Shown piece by piece: positions 1 through 5,186 of a stretch of 9,056 nucleotides of DNA (positions are counted from its first letter, which is position 1; each line of letters starts with the position of its first letter). Location: the NCBI GenBank assembly GCA_021827225.1, contig JAKAXG010000131.1:1-9056 (forward strand), in the 5' to 3' direction. The position numbers were made by a program, and so were the translations under genes. The stretch is from Actinomycetes bacterium (GTDB lineage Bacteria > Actinomycetota > Acidimicrobiia > Acidimicrobiales > Palsa-688). The notes beneath the pieces were generated by a model. The model ran no database searches and had not been told where the DNA came from. It saw only the letters and a program-made list of their open reading frames with translations.

Positions 1-145
1 GTCCGGGGTGCCCGGCCGGGCCCGGACCGTGCTCGAGGTGCTCACCCTGAACCCGCTGCCGACGCTCCTCCTGCCCGCCGGGCCCCGACCCGGGGGCCGG
101 CGGGGGGCCGGGACCGCCCGGGCCTCGCGGTCGTCGACCGCCTGA
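1..145 (+). CDS. 3' end of a plus-strand gene, possibly universal stress protein-like (partial)
   Basis: The frame starting at base 2 is open from the window edge to a TGA at 143-145 and gives 47 residues. The segment RTVLEVLTLNPLPTLLLPAG is followed by a Gly/Arg/Ala-rich tail. Its pattern, a helix, then an NPLP turn, then a hydrophobic strand ending in P, resembles the C-terminal strand of universal stress proteins (typically a V-L-x-x-A-P-C-P-V-L-V-V-P pattern). That resemblance is weak and rests on very few residues. The gene converges on the glycosyltransferase gene with only 8 bp between the two stop codons, and I see no terminator hairpin between them. A USP would suit the stress theme of the window, but another family with the same strand pattern is equally possible. 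Confidence 0.4.
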   Translation, partial: SGVPGRARTVLEVLTLNPLPTLLLPAGPRPGGRRGAGTARASRSSTA

Positions 146-153
146 CCCGTCGT

Positions 154-1260
154 CTAGTTGCTGGCCGCCGACGCCGCCTTGCGGCGGTCACCGCCGGCGG
201 ACACCGCGGCGTAGACCCGCTCGTAGCCCGACACCATGGATTCGCCCGAGAACCGGTCCTGCACCACCTGCCGGCACGCCCGCGGGTCGATGTCGCCCGC
301 CGCCTCCACGGCCGCCACCATCTGCTGGTCGGTATGGCACAAGAAGCCGGTGACCCCGTCGCTGATCACCTCCGGTGCCGCCCCCAGCGGCCGGGCGATC
401 ACCGGGGTGCCGCAGGCCATCGCCTCGGTCATGACCAGACCGAACGGTTCGGGCCAGGCGATGGGGAACAGCATGGCCCGGGCCTGTCCGATCAGCCGGA
501 CCTTCACCGCCTGCGGCGGCTGGTCGACCACCTCGATGTCCGGTCCGATGAGGGGAGCCACCACGTCGTCCCAGTAGCGCACCTCGGCCGGTTCGCTGCG
601 CTTGACGATCATCTTCAGCGGCAGCCCCGCCCGGCGCGCCACCTCGATGGCCACCTCGGGGCGTTTCTCCGGGCTGGTCCGCCCGACGAACACCAAGAAG
701 TCCTCCTTGCGCAGCGTCAGCGGATGGAGACCCATGTCTATGCCGTTGTGGACCACGCCGGCGTAGCGCACGTGCGGATTGGCGGCCCGCTGGGCGTGGC
801 TGATCGCCACCAGGGCCACCCTGTCGTCGAGCAGTCGGTACAGGCGCCGGGACTGGTCCGTCCACGGGCCGTGGAGGGTGTGCACGACCGGGGTGCCCCC
901 GGCCAGCATCCCCCCGATGGCGGCACCGACGCCGGAGTGGTCGTGGATCACGTCGAACTGGTCGGCGATCCGGTACAGGGCGAGGGCGTGGCACAGCTCG
1001 TCGGTGAACGAGGAGGGGTCACCCAGCAACGGGGCCGTCTCGAGCGGCGTCACGATCCGGGCGTTGGCCACCGAGCCGGCGGCGGCCACCAGCGTCACGT
1101 CGTGGCCGCGCTCGGCGAGACCGGCGGCCAGCACCGCGATCACCCGTTCGATCCCGCCGTAGCCCGAAGGGGGCACCGGGAAGTAGGGAGGGGCGATCAG
1201 GGCCACCCGCAGCGCTCGGCGGGGGGGCAGGCCTCTCGCCGGGGACGGAGGGCGGCTCAT
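154..1260 (-). CDS. GT4-family glycosyltransferase (GT-B fold)
   Basis: This 368-residue protein should transfer a sugar from an activated donor to an acceptor in the cytoplasm; the sequence does not tell donor or acceptor. Residues 17-60 form the N-terminal Rossmann start (RVALIAPPYFPVPPSGYGGI), with the glycine-rich loop seen in many GT4 enzymes. FVGRTSPEKRPEVAIEVA (191-208) opens the C-terminal nucleotide-binding domain. EPFGLVMTE (E271-x7-E279) is the GT4 EX7E motif, followed by AMACGTPVIA and later GVTGF. The length is normal for the family and no key residue is missing. I chose the ATG at 1258-1260 because a GAGGAA ribosome-binding site (1265-1270) lies 4 nt upstream. The frame stays open well into the GH65 gene, but that part is a shadow. 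It follows the GH65 gene by 53 bp on the same strand, so co-transcription is likely and a shared role in alpha-glucan or disaccharide metabolism is plausible. Confidence 0.9.
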   Translation of the reverse strand: MSRPPSPARGLPPRRALRVALIAPPYFPVPPSGYGGIERVIAVLAAGLAERGHDVTLVAAAGSVANARIVTPLETAPLLGDPSSFTDELCHALALYRIADQFDVIHDHSGVGAAIGGMLAGGTPVVHTLHGPWTDQSRRLYRLLDDRVALVAISHAQRAANPHVRYAGVVHNGIDMGLHPLTLRKEDFLVFVGRTSPEKRPEVAIEVARRAGLPLKMIVKRSEPAEVRYWDDVVAPLIGPDIEVVDQPPQAVKVRLIGQARAMLFPIAWPEPFGLVMTEAMACGTPVIARPLGAAPEVISDGVTGFLCHTDQQMVAAVEAAGDIDPRACRQVVQDRFSGESMVSGYERVYAAVSAGGDRRKAASAASN

Positions 1261-1313
1261 GGGGTTCCTCGCTTTCCAGGCTCCGGCCCAGCGTCGCCGA
1301 GACGGCGGCACGC

Positions 1314-3818
1314 TCAACAGGGTCCTTGGTCCCACCGCCGGCCGGCGCCCGAGGCCGCTCCGGCGCCTCCGGCGCCTGCCGGGTCTCCGGCGCCTCCGGC
1401 GCCTGCCGGGTCTCCGGCGCCGGACGGGAGGGGCCAACTGCCGCCCGGCGGCCCGACCGTCACCGGCGGGCCGGCCCCGACGCTGACCCGGACCGGTCCG
1501 TCGCAGGCCAGGGTGACCCGCCGGTGGTCGGCCCGGACCTCGACCGCCACGCCCCGGAACGAGAAGCGCATGGTCAGCGCCGACCATTCGCCCGGCAGCC
1601 GGGGATCGACGGTCAGCATCCCCGACTCCGCCCTCAGCCCCAGGAACCCGTAGGCCAGCGCCTGCCAGACCCCGCCCATGGTGGCCAGGTGCAGGCCGCC
1701 GGTGGTGGTGCCGGTCACGTCGTCGAGGTCCAGCCGGGCGGCCAGCCGGTACATCCTCAGCGCCTCCTCCGGCCGGCCCGCCCTCGCCAGCAGCGAGGCG
1801 TGGATCGCCGGTGACAGGGAGCTGCCGTGGGCGGTGCGCGGCCCGTAGAAGTCCAGCGTGGGGCCGAGCGAGCCGTCCGGGACCTCGCCGGGCAGCATGT
1901 GGTGGAGCATGAGCACGTCGGCCTGTTTGATCAGCTGTGACCCGGCCACCCGCTTCGGCGGGATGACCATGTCGACGGCCACCGGCGGCTCGGCGATCTC
2001 CCGCACCTCGAGCCGCTCCAGGCCGTAGTAGCCGGCGAACTGCTCGAAGGTCCGCCGTCCCGGGTCCCACCCGTCCACCAGGCCCTCGGCCAGCTGCAGC
2101 CACCTGTCCGCCTCCCGCCCTTCAGGAGAGCCGGGGGGCTGGCCCCCGGCCAGCAGCCCGGCGGCGGCGCGCAGGTTCCACCGGGCCATGACGTTGGTGA
2201 ACGCGTTGTCGTCCACTACCTCGTGGTATTCGTCGGGTCCCATCACACCGTAGATGTGGCCCCGGCCCGTGCGGTCCACCCGGATCCGGCTCGCCCAGTA
2301 GCGGGCCGTTTCGATCATCAGTTCCCGGCCCGGGCCGTCGCGGAGGAACGACCGGTCACCCGTCCAGTCGGCGTACAGCCAGGCCGACCAGGCCACGTCG
2401 GCGACGACGTGGACCTCGTGCCGTCCGGTGCGGATGGGCACCACCTCCCCGTCCCGGCCGCGCACCCACCGGGGGGTGACGTCGGTCCCGTCGCCGGCGC
2501 TCTCCCACGGGAAGCGGGCTCCCTGCCGCCCGGCGGACCGGGCCCGGTTCCTGGCCTCCGGCAGGCGCCTCAGCCGGTACTCGAGCATCGACCGGGCGGC
2601 GGCCGGCCGGATGGCGGCCAGCGCCGGCAGGACGAACACGTCGGCGTCCCAGAAGACGTGCCCGGCGTAGGCCTCACCGGTCAGGCCTCTCGGTCCCACC
2701 GCGCTCTCGCCCGAGTCGGCGGCCGTTCCCAGCAGGTGGAACACCGCGAAGCGGGCCGCCAACTCGTCGGAGGGCGATCCGTCGATCCATACCCCGGCGT
2801 GCCGCCACCGGGCCGCCATCGCGCGGCGCTGCGCCGCCAGCAGGTTGTCGAAGCCGGCGGCCTCGGCTGCGGCCAGCCGCCTCACCGCCTCCGGCCCGGG
2901 GCCGTCCCCGCCGGCGGCCCACCCGGCCAGCCGCTCGAGGCCGGTCCAGCCCCGGCCCGATGTCCCCACGTCCCGGGCCGCCACCGCTATGCGGGCCTGC
3001 CCCGGCTGGCCGGTGGTGGCCAGCTCCCCGCCTTCGATGCGCTCGGCCACGAAACCGCACCCGCCCCGCGGCGGCCGCAGCAGTGGCCGGTCGGGCCCCG
3101 GCGGGGACAGGAGGTCACCGCCGGCCTCCATCCGCAGGGCCAGGGCGTGGGGATCGGCCATCGACAGGAACCGCAGCGAGGTGATCCCCGTCCCGCCCAC
3201 CGGGCGGCGCCAGAGCACCCCCGACCGCAGGTCCACCACCCGTTCCTCCGGGCCCGGCTCCTGCCGGCCGGCGCCGGCGGGGCCCCCGACGTCCACTTCG
3301 GCCCAGACCGGGCCGGGTAGCAGCCGGCTGTCGGCGTCGTAGACGCCGGCCACCACGAACAGTGGGGAGCTGCGCGGGCCGCCCTCCTCGAGCGCCGCCC
3401 GCACACCGGCGTGCCCGTTGGCCAGGGACCCGAGCGACTCGGCCAGCCGCTCGGTGCCCTTCGCGCCGGGGAGCGTCACGGTCCAGCGCGGGTCGCGGTC
3501 CACGTGGGGTACCCGGCGCTGGCGGCGTCTCTCGATCTGGGCGTCGAGGACCTCGTCCACGGCGGGCGTGGCCTTGGCGTCGGCGGCCGGGTCGGGGTCC
3601 CCGCCGCCGGCCGTCCCGGTCCGCCATACGGCCACCCGGGTCAGGGCGTCGAGATCCGGAAGGGGGGCGGTGCCGCCGGCGAGGAGCAGGATCAGCTCGC
3701 CGGTGATGCCCAGGTCGCGAAGCGCCGCCAGGGCCGGCCCCAGCTGCTCCTCGTCGGCCCGGCCGATCTCGACGACCCGGGCGCCGGCCTCGCCCAGGGC
3801 CCGCAGCCGGCCGGCCAC
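1314..3818 (-). CDS. Glycoside hydrolase family 65 (disaccharide phosphorylase-like) with vestigial N-terminal HAD domain
   Basis: GH65 enzymes mostly phosphorolyse alpha-glucosides such as trehalose, maltose or kojibiose to beta-glucose 1-phosphate; which substrate is used here cannot be read. Counting from the GTG at 3818 (834 residues), the N-terminal beta-sandwich starts near 110 (DPRWTVT). The catalytic (alpha/alpha)6 barrel shows GEAYAGHVFWDADVF (381-395), FPWESA (436-441), VMGPDEYHEVVDDNAFTN (525-542) with the family general-acid Glu at 530, IKQADVLML (630-638) and TAHGSSLSP (662-670), the region that binds phosphate in phosphorylases. Residues 1-109 resemble a collapsed HAD domain. 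The start is unsettled: coding-like codons continue upstream in frame to about 3920, but no ATG, GTG or TTG occurs there before a stop at 4026-4028. The C-terminus ends in a low-complexity Gly/Ala/Pro tail made by a 27-bp repeat. It lies between the DUF1918 and GT4 genes in a probable operon. Confidence 0.88.
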   Translation of the reverse strand: MAGRLRALGEAGARVVEIGRADEEQLGPALAALRDLGITGELILLLAGGTAPLPDLDALTRVAVWRTGTAGGGDPDPAADAKATPAVDEVLDAQIERRRQRRVPHVDRDPRWTVTLPGAKGTERLAESLGSLANGHAGVRAALEEGGPRSSPLFVVAGVYDADSRLLPGPVWAEVDVGGPAGAGRQEPGPEERVVDLRSGVLWRRPVGGTGITSLRFLSMADPHALALRMEAGGDLLSPPGPDRPLLRPPRGGCGFVAERIEGGELATTGQPGQARIAVAARDVGTSGRGWTGLERLAGWAAGGDGPGPEAVRRLAAAEAAGFDNLLAAQRRAMAARWRHAGVWIDGSPSDELAARFAVFHLLGTAADSGESAVGPRGLTGEAYAGHVFWDADVFVLPALAAIRPAAARSMLEYRLRRLPEARNRARSAGRQGARFPWESAGDGTDVTPRWVRGRDGEVVPIRTGRHEVHVVADVAWSAWLYADWTGDRSFLRDGPGRELMIETARYWASRIRVDRTGRGHIYGVMGPDEYHEVVDDNAFTNVMARWNLRAAAGLLAGGQPPGSPEGREADRWLQLAEGLVDGWDPGRRTFEQFAGYYGLERLEVREIAEPPVAVDMVIPPKRVAGSQLIKQADVLMLHHMLPGEVPDGSLGPTLDFYGPRTAHGSSLSPAIHASLLARAGRPEEALRMYRLAARLDLDDVTGTTTGGLHLATMGGVWQALAYGFLGLRAESGMLTVDPRLPGEWSALTMRFSFRGVAVEVRADHRRVTLACDGPVRVSVGAGPPVTVGPPGGSWPLPSGAGDPAGAGGAGDPAGAGGAGAASGAGRRWDQGPC
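1358..1421. repeat. 27-bp tandem repeat, about 2.4 copies
   Basis: Two identical 27-bp units (1358-1384 and 1385-1411) are followed by the first 10 bases of a third (1412-1421). The unit is built from CTCCGGCGC-type words. The repeat lies inside the 3' end of the GH65 gene and encodes GDPAGAGGA twice. Because 27 is a multiple of three, copy-number change would keep the reading frame. It looks like slippage-prone low-complexity DNA that lengthens a flexible tail. Confidence 0.85.
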
Positions 3819-3920
3819 GGCTTCAGCGCCGACCCCGCCCGGGCCGGTGCCTGTCCCGGTCTCGACGACGAAGGCGTCGAAGGTCCGGTCCGGAGCGGAG
3901 AACCCCGCCCCGGCGTCAGT
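3819..3920 (-). other. In-frame coding-like 5' extension of the GH65 gene without a start codon
   Basis: Read in the GH65 frame, this stretch gives ...FSAPDRTFDAFVVETGTGTG..., with nearly every codon ending in G or C, as in the gene body. FDAFVVETGTGTG lines up with the first strand and motif I (FDAVVFDWDGTA type) of the HAD domain that, from memory, is fused to GH65 in related actinobacterial proteins. The nucleophile and acid Asp positions of DxDGT would read E and G here. No ATG, GTG or TTG lies in this frame between the stop at 4026-4028 and the GTG at 3816-3818. Either translation starts at 3818 and this is a relic, or the start was lost, is non-canonical, or is hidden by a frameshift. 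Confidence 0.5.
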
Positions 3921-4110
3921 GGTGCTCGTAGTGGCGGACCGAAGCGTCCGGCCCCGGGAAGAACAGCCCCTCGTGGCCGCTGTCCCCCCACCGTACGAGG
4001 TAGGGCGGCTCCCCGTTGGCGCCTCTCACCTCGAGGATCTCGCAGTCCCGGTCCGGCTCGCCCACGTGGTGCCCTCTGATGACGATGCGGTCACCCACTT
4101 TGGCCTGCAT
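3916..4110 (-). CDS. DUF1918 family small protein
   Basis: The 64-residue product starts MQAKVGDRIVIRGHHVGEPD and ends in SVRHYEHH. This is the full typical DUF1918 layout: a short beta-barrel with GDRIVIRG near the start, PPYLVRW in the middle (36-41), GHEGLFFPGPDA (46-57) and a His-rich end. The molecular function of the family is not known. Two M. tuberculosis members are Rv0569, which belongs to the DosR dormancy regulon, and Rv2302. The ATG at 4108-4110 is preceded by a clear GGAGGT (4115-4120, 4 nt away). The frame stays open to 4194, but that extension lacks family similarity. It is the first gene of the block that continues with GH65 and GT4, and it faces the small-protein operon across a 228-bp divergent control region. 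Confidence 0.92.
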   Translation of the reverse strand: MQAKVGDRIVIRGHHVGEPDRDCEILEVRGANGEPPYLVRWGDSGHEGLFFPGPDASVRHYEHH

Positions 4111-4114
4111 GGCT

Positions 4115-4120
4115 ACCTCC
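4115..4120 (-). promoter_or_regulatory. Ribosome-binding site of the DUF1918 gene
   Basis: GGAGGT on the minus strand lies 4 nt before the ATG at 4110. It decides the start in favour of the 64-residue protein over the longer open frame. Confidence 0.85.
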
Positions 4121-4190
4121 AGAGATACGAACCTGTGCCGATCGTGGCGGGGGAGCCCACCCGCCGGATAGGGCCCTTCGACAGGTACCA

Positions 4191-4209
4191 CCACCGGCGG
4201 CGCCGGTGG
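4191..4209. repeat. 19-bp perfect inverted repeat in the divergent control region
   Basis: CCACCGGCG and CGCCGGTGG flank one central base. As DNA it could be a dimeric regulator site. As RNA on the minus strand it would form an 8-bp stem with a 3-nt loop in the leader of the DUF1918 gene, 81-99 nt upstream of its start. There is no U-tract next to it, so a simple terminator is unlikely. Confidence 0.5.
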
Positions 4210-4220
4210 AGTCTGTTTTC

Positions 4221-4253
4221 AGGGCTAGTGCCGTAAACCGACTTTCGGCCCTG
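4221..4253. promoter_or_regulatory. Two degenerate DosR-like boxes (candidate)
   Basis: CCGACTTTCGGCCC (4238-4251) matches the DosR core GGGACTWWAGTCCC at 10 of 14 positions. AGGGCTAGTGCCGT (4221-4234) is a second imperfect inverted repeat just beside it. Paired, degenerate boxes are known in mycobacterial DosR promoters. They lie about 110-145 nt before the DUF1918 start and about 90-120 nt before the TTG of the opposite gene, so they could serve either. The match is weak enough that chance is possible. Confidence 0.3.
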
Positions 4254-4263
4254 TCGGAGGTCG

Positions 4264-4315
4264 CCGGCGCGCCGGTAGCGTCCGTGAATCCCCGGACGGC
4301 TCGGCGCTGCCGAGC
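4264..4315 (+). promoter_or_regulatory. Structured leader: one palindrome and two adjacent hairpins
   Basis: Three inverted repeats follow one another directly. They are the palindrome CCGGCGCGCCGG (4264-4275), a hairpin with CGTCCG and CGGACG arms (4279-4284 and 4293-4298, 8-nt loop), and a hairpin GCTCGGC-GCT-GCCGAGC (4299-4315). They end 9 nt before the ribosome-binding site of the 67-residue gene, so they could shape its translation or bind an RNA protein. The loops do not show the hexaloop pattern known for ANTAR targets. Confidence 0.4.
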
Positions 4316-4324
4316 GTGCGCCAC

Positions 4325-4330
4325 AAGGAG
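4325..4330 (+). promoter_or_regulatory. Ribosome-binding site supporting a TTG start
   Basis: AAGGAG lies 8 nt before TTG at 4339-4341, and there is no ATG or GTG in frame nearby. It is the main reason to accept the TTG start of the small gene. Confidence 0.75.
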
Positions 4331-4338
4331 ACGGCCCC

Positions 4339-4542
4339 TTGACTGACCGCCAGACCCACTCCGGACCCGGCCCCCGCCGCCCCGACGGCACCGTCGAACT
4401 GGTGATAGAGCTGCGGCGGGCCAGCCGGCGCGCCGAGGCCCTGCTGCAGGACGCCATGGACAGCGGCGGGGGTGACCTGGTGCTGCGCCTGGACGAGGCC
4501 AGCCAGGGCCTGCACCGGGCGCTGGTGGCCCTCGAAAGCTGA
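4339..4542 (+). CDS. Small protein of unknown function, 67 residues
   Basis: I do not recognise this protein. It starts at TTG (MTDRQTHSGPGPRR) after a good AAGGAG site and ends at TGA 4540-4542. Residues 1-17 are polar and probably disordered. Residues 18-66 look like two amphipathic helices (VELVIELRRASRRAEALLQDA and LVLRLDEASQGLHRALVALE) separated by a short SGGGD turn, so a helical hairpin or coiled-coil dimer is likely. It has no signal peptide, membrane segment or cysteine. It is the first gene of a three-gene set, with the PRC-barrel gene 58 bp downstream. Codon use with G/C in third positions, the ribosome-binding site and the tight spacing support a real gene. A role as a partner of the PRC-barrel protein is only a guess. 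Confidence 0.65.
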   Translation: MTDRQTHSGPGPRRPDGTVELVIELRRASRRAEALLQDAMDSGGGDLVLRLDEASQGLHRALVALES

Positions 4543-4554
4543 GGCGTGGCCCCG

Positions 4555-4584
4555 CCGTCTTTCGGGTATTTAGTCTGAAGACGG
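4555..4584 (+). promoter_or_regulatory. Inverted repeat with DosR-like and SigB-type -10-like sequence before the PRC-barrel gene
   Basis: CCGTCTT (4555-4561) and AAGACGG (4578-4584) form a 7-bp stem around an AT-richer loop. Inside, TTCGGGTATTTAGTC (4561-4575) matches the left and central part of the 20-bp DosR consensus TTSGGGACTWWAGTCCCSAA at 13 of 15 positions; the right end departs from it. The same stretch holds GGGTAT (4564-4569), the -10 form used by SigB/SigF-type sigma factors, but I find no GTTT -35 at the proper distance. The three readings overlap and at most one need be right. Confidence 0.3.
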
Positions 4585-4600
4585 TGAGGGAAGGTGGTTG

Positions 4601-4957
4601 ATGTTCGAGGCTGACAACATCCGGGACTGGCGGCAGCACGACGTCGTCGACCCCGACGGCAACAGGATCGGGGAGCTGGAGTCCGTGTACGTGGACACCG
4701 CCACGGATATGCCCGCCTTCGCCTCTCTGCGCATCGGGATCATCGGCCGGCACCGCCTGACGTTCGTTCCGCTCGACCGGGCCACCGTGGGGCCGTCCTA
4801 CGTGCGGGTCGCCTATCCGAAGAAGCTGGTGAAGGACGCCCCGACGATCGATACGGACGGCGAGTTGGCGGCCGCCGACGAGCCGACGCTGTTCCAGCAC
4901 TACGGGCTGGACTACCAGCCGGGCGCGGCGGGCGAGCGACGCCTGGCCCGTCGCTGA
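4601..4957 (+). CDS. PRC-barrel domain protein
   Basis: The 118-residue product starts MFEADNIRDWRQHDVVDPDG and carries a PRC-barrel over residues 5-85: DVVDPDGNRIGELESVYVD gives the first strands, then FASLRIG, RHRLTFVPLD and SYVRVAYPKKLV. The C-terminal part (LFQHYGLDYQPG) matches the short tail common in actinobacterial PRC-barrel proteins. PRC-barrels serve in 16S rRNA maturation (RimM), in photosynthetic reaction centres and as small proteins tied to envelope or stress responses; the last class fits here. I chose ATG 4601 over the adjoining TTG 4598; the AAGGTGG at 4591-4597 could serve either. Its stop overlaps the ribosome-binding site of the small membrane protein gene, which argues for translational coupling. 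Confidence 0.88.
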   Translation: MFEADNIRDWRQHDVVDPDGNRIGELESVYVDTATDMPAFASLRIGIIGRHRLTFVPLDRATVGPSYVRVAYPKKLVKDAPTIDTDGELAAADEPTLFQHYGLDYQPGAAGERRLARR

Positions 4958-4962
4958 GGAGG
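4956..4962 (+). promoter_or_regulatory. Ribosome-binding site overlapping the PRC-barrel stop codon
   Basis: GAGGAGG overlaps the last two bases of the PRC-barrel TGA (4955-4957) and lies 4 nt before GTG 4967. This fixes the start of the 55-residue gene and suggests coupled translation. Confidence 0.85.
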
Positions 4963-4966
4963 CCGC

Positions 4967-5134
4967 GTGGCTCTGTTCCTGCTCTTCATCCTGGCCGCCG
5001 TGGCCCTGGGCATCATCGGCGTGGTGGTCAAGGGGCTGATCTACCTGCTCGTCATCGGGATCGTGGTGTTCCTGCTGGACTTCGTCTTCCTCGGCGCGTT
5101 CCTGAGGAACCGCCGGCGCCGACCGGTCCGCTGA
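4967..5134 (+). CDS. Small hydrophobic two-helix membrane protein, 55 residues
   Basis: The gene begins GTG GCT CTG TTC and encodes MALFLLFILAAVALGIIGVV..., with membrane helix 1 at residues 2-21. VKGLIY forms the turn and membrane helix 2 runs over residues 24-46. The protein ends in a strongly basic tail (RNRRRRPVR), which by the positive-inside rule should lie in the cytoplasm, so both ends are probably inside. Short hydrophobic proteins of this type are widespread in actinobacteria and have no assigned function. The gene starts 9 bp after the PRC-barrel stop behind a strong GAGGAGG site, so the two are surely one transcript. The PRC-barrel protein may be its soluble partner at the membrane. 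A strong GC hairpin follows 6 bp after the stop. Confidence 0.85.
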   Translation: MALFLLFILAAVALGIIGVVVKGLIYLLVIGIVVFLLDFVFLGAFLRNRRRRPVR

Positions 5135-5140
5135 GGGACC

Positions 5141-5168
5141 GTCCCCCGGCGGGCCGTCGCCGGGGGAC
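5141..5168. terminator. GC-rich hairpin between convergent genes
   Basis: GTCCCCCGGCG (5141-5151) pairs perfectly with CGCCGGGGGAC (5158-5168) around the loop GGCCGT: 11 bp with no mismatch. It sits between the stop of the small membrane protein (5134) and the stop of the MFS gene (5187), where a bidirectional terminator is expected. No T-run follows on either strand, as is usual for actinobacterial hairpin terminators. Confidence 0.75.
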
Positions 5169-5186
5169 CCACCAGCCCGGTGCAGA

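Noticed and set aside
334..1653. Long plus-strand open frame opposite the glycosyltransferase and GH65 genes
   Set aside because: The product is Arg/Pro/Gly/His-rich without any domain. It is the usual antisense shadow of high-GC genes, while the minus strand carries clear GT4 and GH65 motifs.
1261..2103. Upstream extension of the glycosyltransferase frame
   Set aside because: It would overlap the GH65 gene almost fully, and its translation is Arg/Gly/Pro-rich noise. The ATG at 1260 has a ribosome-binding site and gives a normal GT4 length.
2223..3320. Plus-strand open frame opposite the GH65 gene
   Set aside because: Low-complexity product rich in Pro, Gly, Arg and Gln, with no family features and no ribosome-binding site; it overlaps the GH65 catalytic core.
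4111..4194. Longer N-terminus for the DUF1918 protein
   Set aside because: The family begins at MQAKVGDRI and a strong GGAGGT stands right before that ATG.
4279..4315. Paired hairpins as an ANTAR target RNA
   Set aside because: The loops are 8 nt and 3 nt, not the 6-nt loops with conserved A and G known for ANTAR targets, and the second loop is too small.
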